64,000 nucleotides of DNA, taken from assembly GCA_900099715.1 (NCBI GenBank), contig FMTG01000003.1, forward strand, positions 213,980 to 277,979. Reading direction: 5' to 3'. Shown one piece after another: positions 62,336-64,000 of this stretch. Positions within the stretch are counted from its first letter, which is position 1. The number at the start of each line of letters is the position of its first letter. The notes under the pieces are model-generated. The model was not told the DNA's origin and ran no database searches. It worked only from the letters and a program-made list of their open reading frames with translations. This DNA comes from Ruminococcaceae bacterium YRB3002 (lineage in GTDB: Bacteria; Bacillota; Clostridia; Saccharofermentanales; Saccharofermentanaceae). Both the position numbers and the translations under genes were made by a program.

Positions 62336-62371
62336 CCTCACCCTAGAGTGCAAGTCTTTGGGTGAGGTTTT
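62336..62371 (+). terminator. Intrinsic terminator after the XRE gene
   Basis: CCTCACCC (62336-62343) pairs with GGGTGAGG (62360-62367), followed by TTTT on the plus strand. Confidence 0.7.
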
Positions 62372-62481
62372 CATTTGCGCTTATACCTGGAATCCAGATA
62401 TGCAAATAGCTTCAGCAACAGGGTAACAGCACCGATCAGCAACCCTAGAAATGAGAACTCCCCACTTGTTCTGCTAGATAA
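62371..62481 (-). pseudogene. C-terminal fragment of a membrane protein cut by the IS element
   Basis: On the minus strand, from the left IS edge, a frame reads SSRTSGEFSFLGLLIGAVTL then LLKLFAYLDSRYKRK and a TGA at 62371-62373. It ends in a membrane-like helix and a basic tail, as expected of a true C-terminus. If the element (62482-63987) is removed, bases 63988-64000 join in frame, so the upstream part of the gene lies beyond the window. Family not identifiable. Confidence 0.6.
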
Positions 62482-62578
62482 TATGAAGTGACCCCCAAAT
62501 TGCAAAACCGTGGATTTACCCCTAGACTAAATCTACAAGAACAAAGCGGGGATTTACCGCATACAATAGGAGGTCACT

Positions 62579-63700
62579 ATGAAAAGAATAATCAAAATCG
62601 GAATGGATGTCCATACCACAAATTACACATTATGTGCTGTTGAACCTGTAGTTGGCAGCGAACCAAAGGTGCTGGCTAGTACCAAAGGAGCTCCGGATTA
62701 TAAGGAAATCCTCCTCTTTATTGAAAGTCTTAAACACAGGCTGGGATTATACGACGATTACGATATAGAATGTGGTTACGAAGCCGGATATCTTGGATAT
62801 TCTTTGTATCACCAGCTGACAAATGCAGGGATAACGTGCGTAATAATGGCACCATCAACAATGCTGTCAGAGAAAGGCAAGAGAATAAAGACGGACGCCA
62901 GGGATGCATTGCTTATTGCAACGTGCCTGGCTAATGGAGGGTACCATCGTGTGTACGTAACCGATGACAAAGATACTTCTGTAAAAGAATATATCAGGAT
63001 GAGAGATGCTCATTCCGATGCTCTGAAAAGAACAAAGCAGCAATGCAACGCACTTATACTGCGCAGCGGATACAGATACGAGAAACTCAATTGGACAGAA
63101 GCACATAAGACATGGATCAGGGGTCTTGACCTGCCAATAATGGACCGTGAAACATTGAACGAATATCTCAGGACAATAGATTATCTTGAATCAAGAAAAA
63201 CTGAGATGGATAAAAGGATAGCGGAGATTGCCAACGAAGATAAATACCGGGAGAAAGTCAATCGCCTGAAATGCTTTTGCGGTATTAAAACTCACACAGC
63301 GCTCTCGTTTATTGTAGAGACAGGAGATTTTGAAAGATTTGCTAAAGGTAATGTGTATGCTCACTTTCTTGGACTTGCACCCGGTGAGAATTCAAGTTCC
63401 AGTAAGATCAATAGATTGTCCATAACAAAAGCCGGCAATTCACACCTCAGGAGACTCCTGATCGAAGCATCTGAAGGAATATGCCGGGGACGAATCGGAT
63501 ATAAATCAAAAGAACTCAAATACCGACAAATTGGGAATAGTCTGGAAGTTATAGTCTATGCGGATCGGGCGAATGTAAGACTACGAAAGCGATATTACAA
63601 ACTCATGCAGAGAGGAAAGAACCGCAATGTTATAAAAACTGCCATAGCAAGAGAACTGGCATGCTTTATATGGGGAATGATGACAGACAAGATAGCATAA
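62579..63700 (+). CDS. IS110/IS1111-family DEDD transposase
   Basis: 373 residues. The N-terminal RuvC-like DEDD domain has Asp10 in KIGMDVHTTNYTL, Glu68 in CGYEAGYLGYSLY, and Asp106/Asp109 in KTDARDALLIA. The middle is a coiled linker (EYIRMRDAHSDALKRTKQQCN), and the C-terminal Transposase_20 domain has LKCFCGIKTHTALSFIVE and GLAPGENSSSSKINRLS followed by ITKAGNSHLRRLLIEAS, with the Ser cluster expected for the nucleophile. It moves the element by an RNA-guided recombination in this family. AGGAGGTCACT precedes the ATG. Frame is intact. Confidence 0.92.
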   Translation: MKRIIKIGMDVHTTNYTLCAVEPVVGSEPKVLASTKGAPDYKEILLFIESLKHRLGLYDDYDIECGYEAGYLGYSLYHQLTNAGITCVIMAPSTMLSEKGKRIKTDARDALLIATCLANGGYHRVYVTDDKDTSVKEYIRMRDAHSDALKRTKQQCNALILRSGYRYEKLNWTEAHKTWIRGLDLPIMDRETLNEYLRTIDYLESRKTEMDKRIAEIANEDKYREKVNRLKCFCGIKTHTALSFIVETGDFERFAKGNVYAHFLGLAPGENSSSSKINRLSITKAGNSHLRRLLIEASEGICRGRIGYKSKELKYRQIGNSLEVIVYADRANVRLRKRYYKLMQRGKNRNVIKTAIARELACFIWGMMTDKIA

Positions 63701-63721
63701 TTCACTAAGCAAGAATAGTAC

Positions 63722-63924
63722 CCGACGATATCGGAAAGAGGTTTAGGTCACTTAAAGGTTTGAGCAATCTGCGTGCGGAACTAAGTAACAGATTCTTCTG
63801 ATTTACGTCGCGAGATAGCAGTGCTCTAGGCGAACCCATTAGCCTGTCGGTAACCAATCCACGTATAACAGTTGGGCTAACCCGCGAGAACTGTAAAACT
63901 TAAACCTCTTTCTGATATCGTCGG
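63722..63924 (+). ncRNA. Candidate bridge (seeker) RNA of the IS1111-type element
   Basis: A 24-bp stem with a single G-U (63722-63745 with 63901-63924) encloses about 155 bases with further helices: AATCTG/CAGATT near 63767-63795, TACGT/ACGTA (63804-63808 with 63861-63865), AGGC/GCCT, and ACAGTT/AACTGT (63868-63873 with 63889-63894). IS1111-subgroup elements encode their guide RNA 3' of the transposase. Together with the remaining sequence the stretch 63701-64000 has no gene. Confidence 0.65.
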
Positions 63925-64000
63925 ATGACTTAAGGAGAAACGATATGTAACAACACAAAAATAGTTCTTGACTGGGGTCACTTCATAACAGTTCCGCAGG

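Larger units (their letters stand above)
62482..63987 (+). mobile_element. IS110/IS1111-family insertion sequence
   Basis: About 1.5 kb, bounded by the 14-bp inverted repeat TATGAAGTGACCCC (62482-62495) and its complement (63974-63987). It has one transposase gene and about 290 bases of non-coding sequence downstream, which hold a large structured RNA candidate. Inverted repeats are a hallmark of the IS1111 subgroup, where they may be subterminal, so true ends could lie a few bases outside. Ahead of the gene GGATTTACC occurs twice (62512-62520 and 62550-62558). Confidence 0.82.

Noticed and set aside
1..64000. tRNA, rRNA and riboswitch genes
   Set aside because: No cloverleaf, rRNA segment or recognisable riboswitch aptamer was seen in the gaps between genes; a covariance-model search would be decisive.

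Overview
The window reads as a chromosomal segment of an anaerobic, DAP-type Firmicute of the class Clostridia, most likely a rumen or gut fibre user. Three things suggest this: the division and cell wall (dcw) cluster with mraZ, rsmH and a PASTA-domain PBP; strong AGGAGG-type ribosome sites with sigma-A promoters; and the GH43 and GH3 glycosidases. The MurE half carries the meso-DAP motif DNPR. Genus cannot be fixed from the sequence alone.

Layout. 1-165 is the end of a plus-strand gene facing a shared terminator. From 240 to about 20110 nearly everything is on the minus strand. The first part, read 5' to 3', is mraZ, rsmH, ftsL-like, PBP, a fused murE-murF, ftsW, murG and ftsQ/divIB, ending at a terminator. 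A second promoter then drives ftsZ, nrdR, a two-component system, nth, recG, rsmD, coaD and a coiled-coil protein. mraY, murD and murC are missing from this cluster. 20402-21997 is an intracellular GH43 enzyme.

22001-38970 is a surface polysaccharide locus, tightly overlapped and transcribed on the minus strand: Wzy/ligase, initiating phosphoglycosyl transferase, four glycosyltransferases, three LicD domains (one fused to a glycosyltransferase), CapE/CapG/CapF for UDP-L-FucNAc, a Wzx flippase, and a three-domain nucleotidyltransferase/cytidylyltransferase/Fe-alcohol dehydrogenase fusion. The last with LicD suggests that an alcohol phosphate or phosphonate such as 2-hydroxyethylphosphonate is activated with CTP and attached to the glycan. 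This is the most unusual system in the window.

39282-47010 holds a secreted GH3 lipoprotein, a small membrane protein, rfbA, an AT-rich PIG-L-type deacetylase, an HD hydrolase, a methyltransferase and an acyltransferase with a zinc ribbon. 45316-45627 and 47591-47959 are genes broken by in-frame TGA codons. 47990-61102 is an accessory stretch: TrmH/SpoU methyltransferase, tyrosine phosphatase, aminoglycoside phosphotransferase-like kinase, a lipoprotein with seven TGRDYGEL repeats, a GntR/ABC/CPBP operon with a visible operator, a diguanylate cyclase beside a sugar-binding lipoprotein, and small membrane proteins.

61103-64000 is mobile and repetitive: a 35-bp-period tandem repeat, a divergent XRE regulator and partner with two palindromic operators, and an IS110/IS1111-family element. 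That element has 14-bp inverted repeats and a structured downstream region that looks like a bridge (seeker) RNA, and it interrupts a minus-strand gene. No rRNA, tRNA or CRISPR array was seen.
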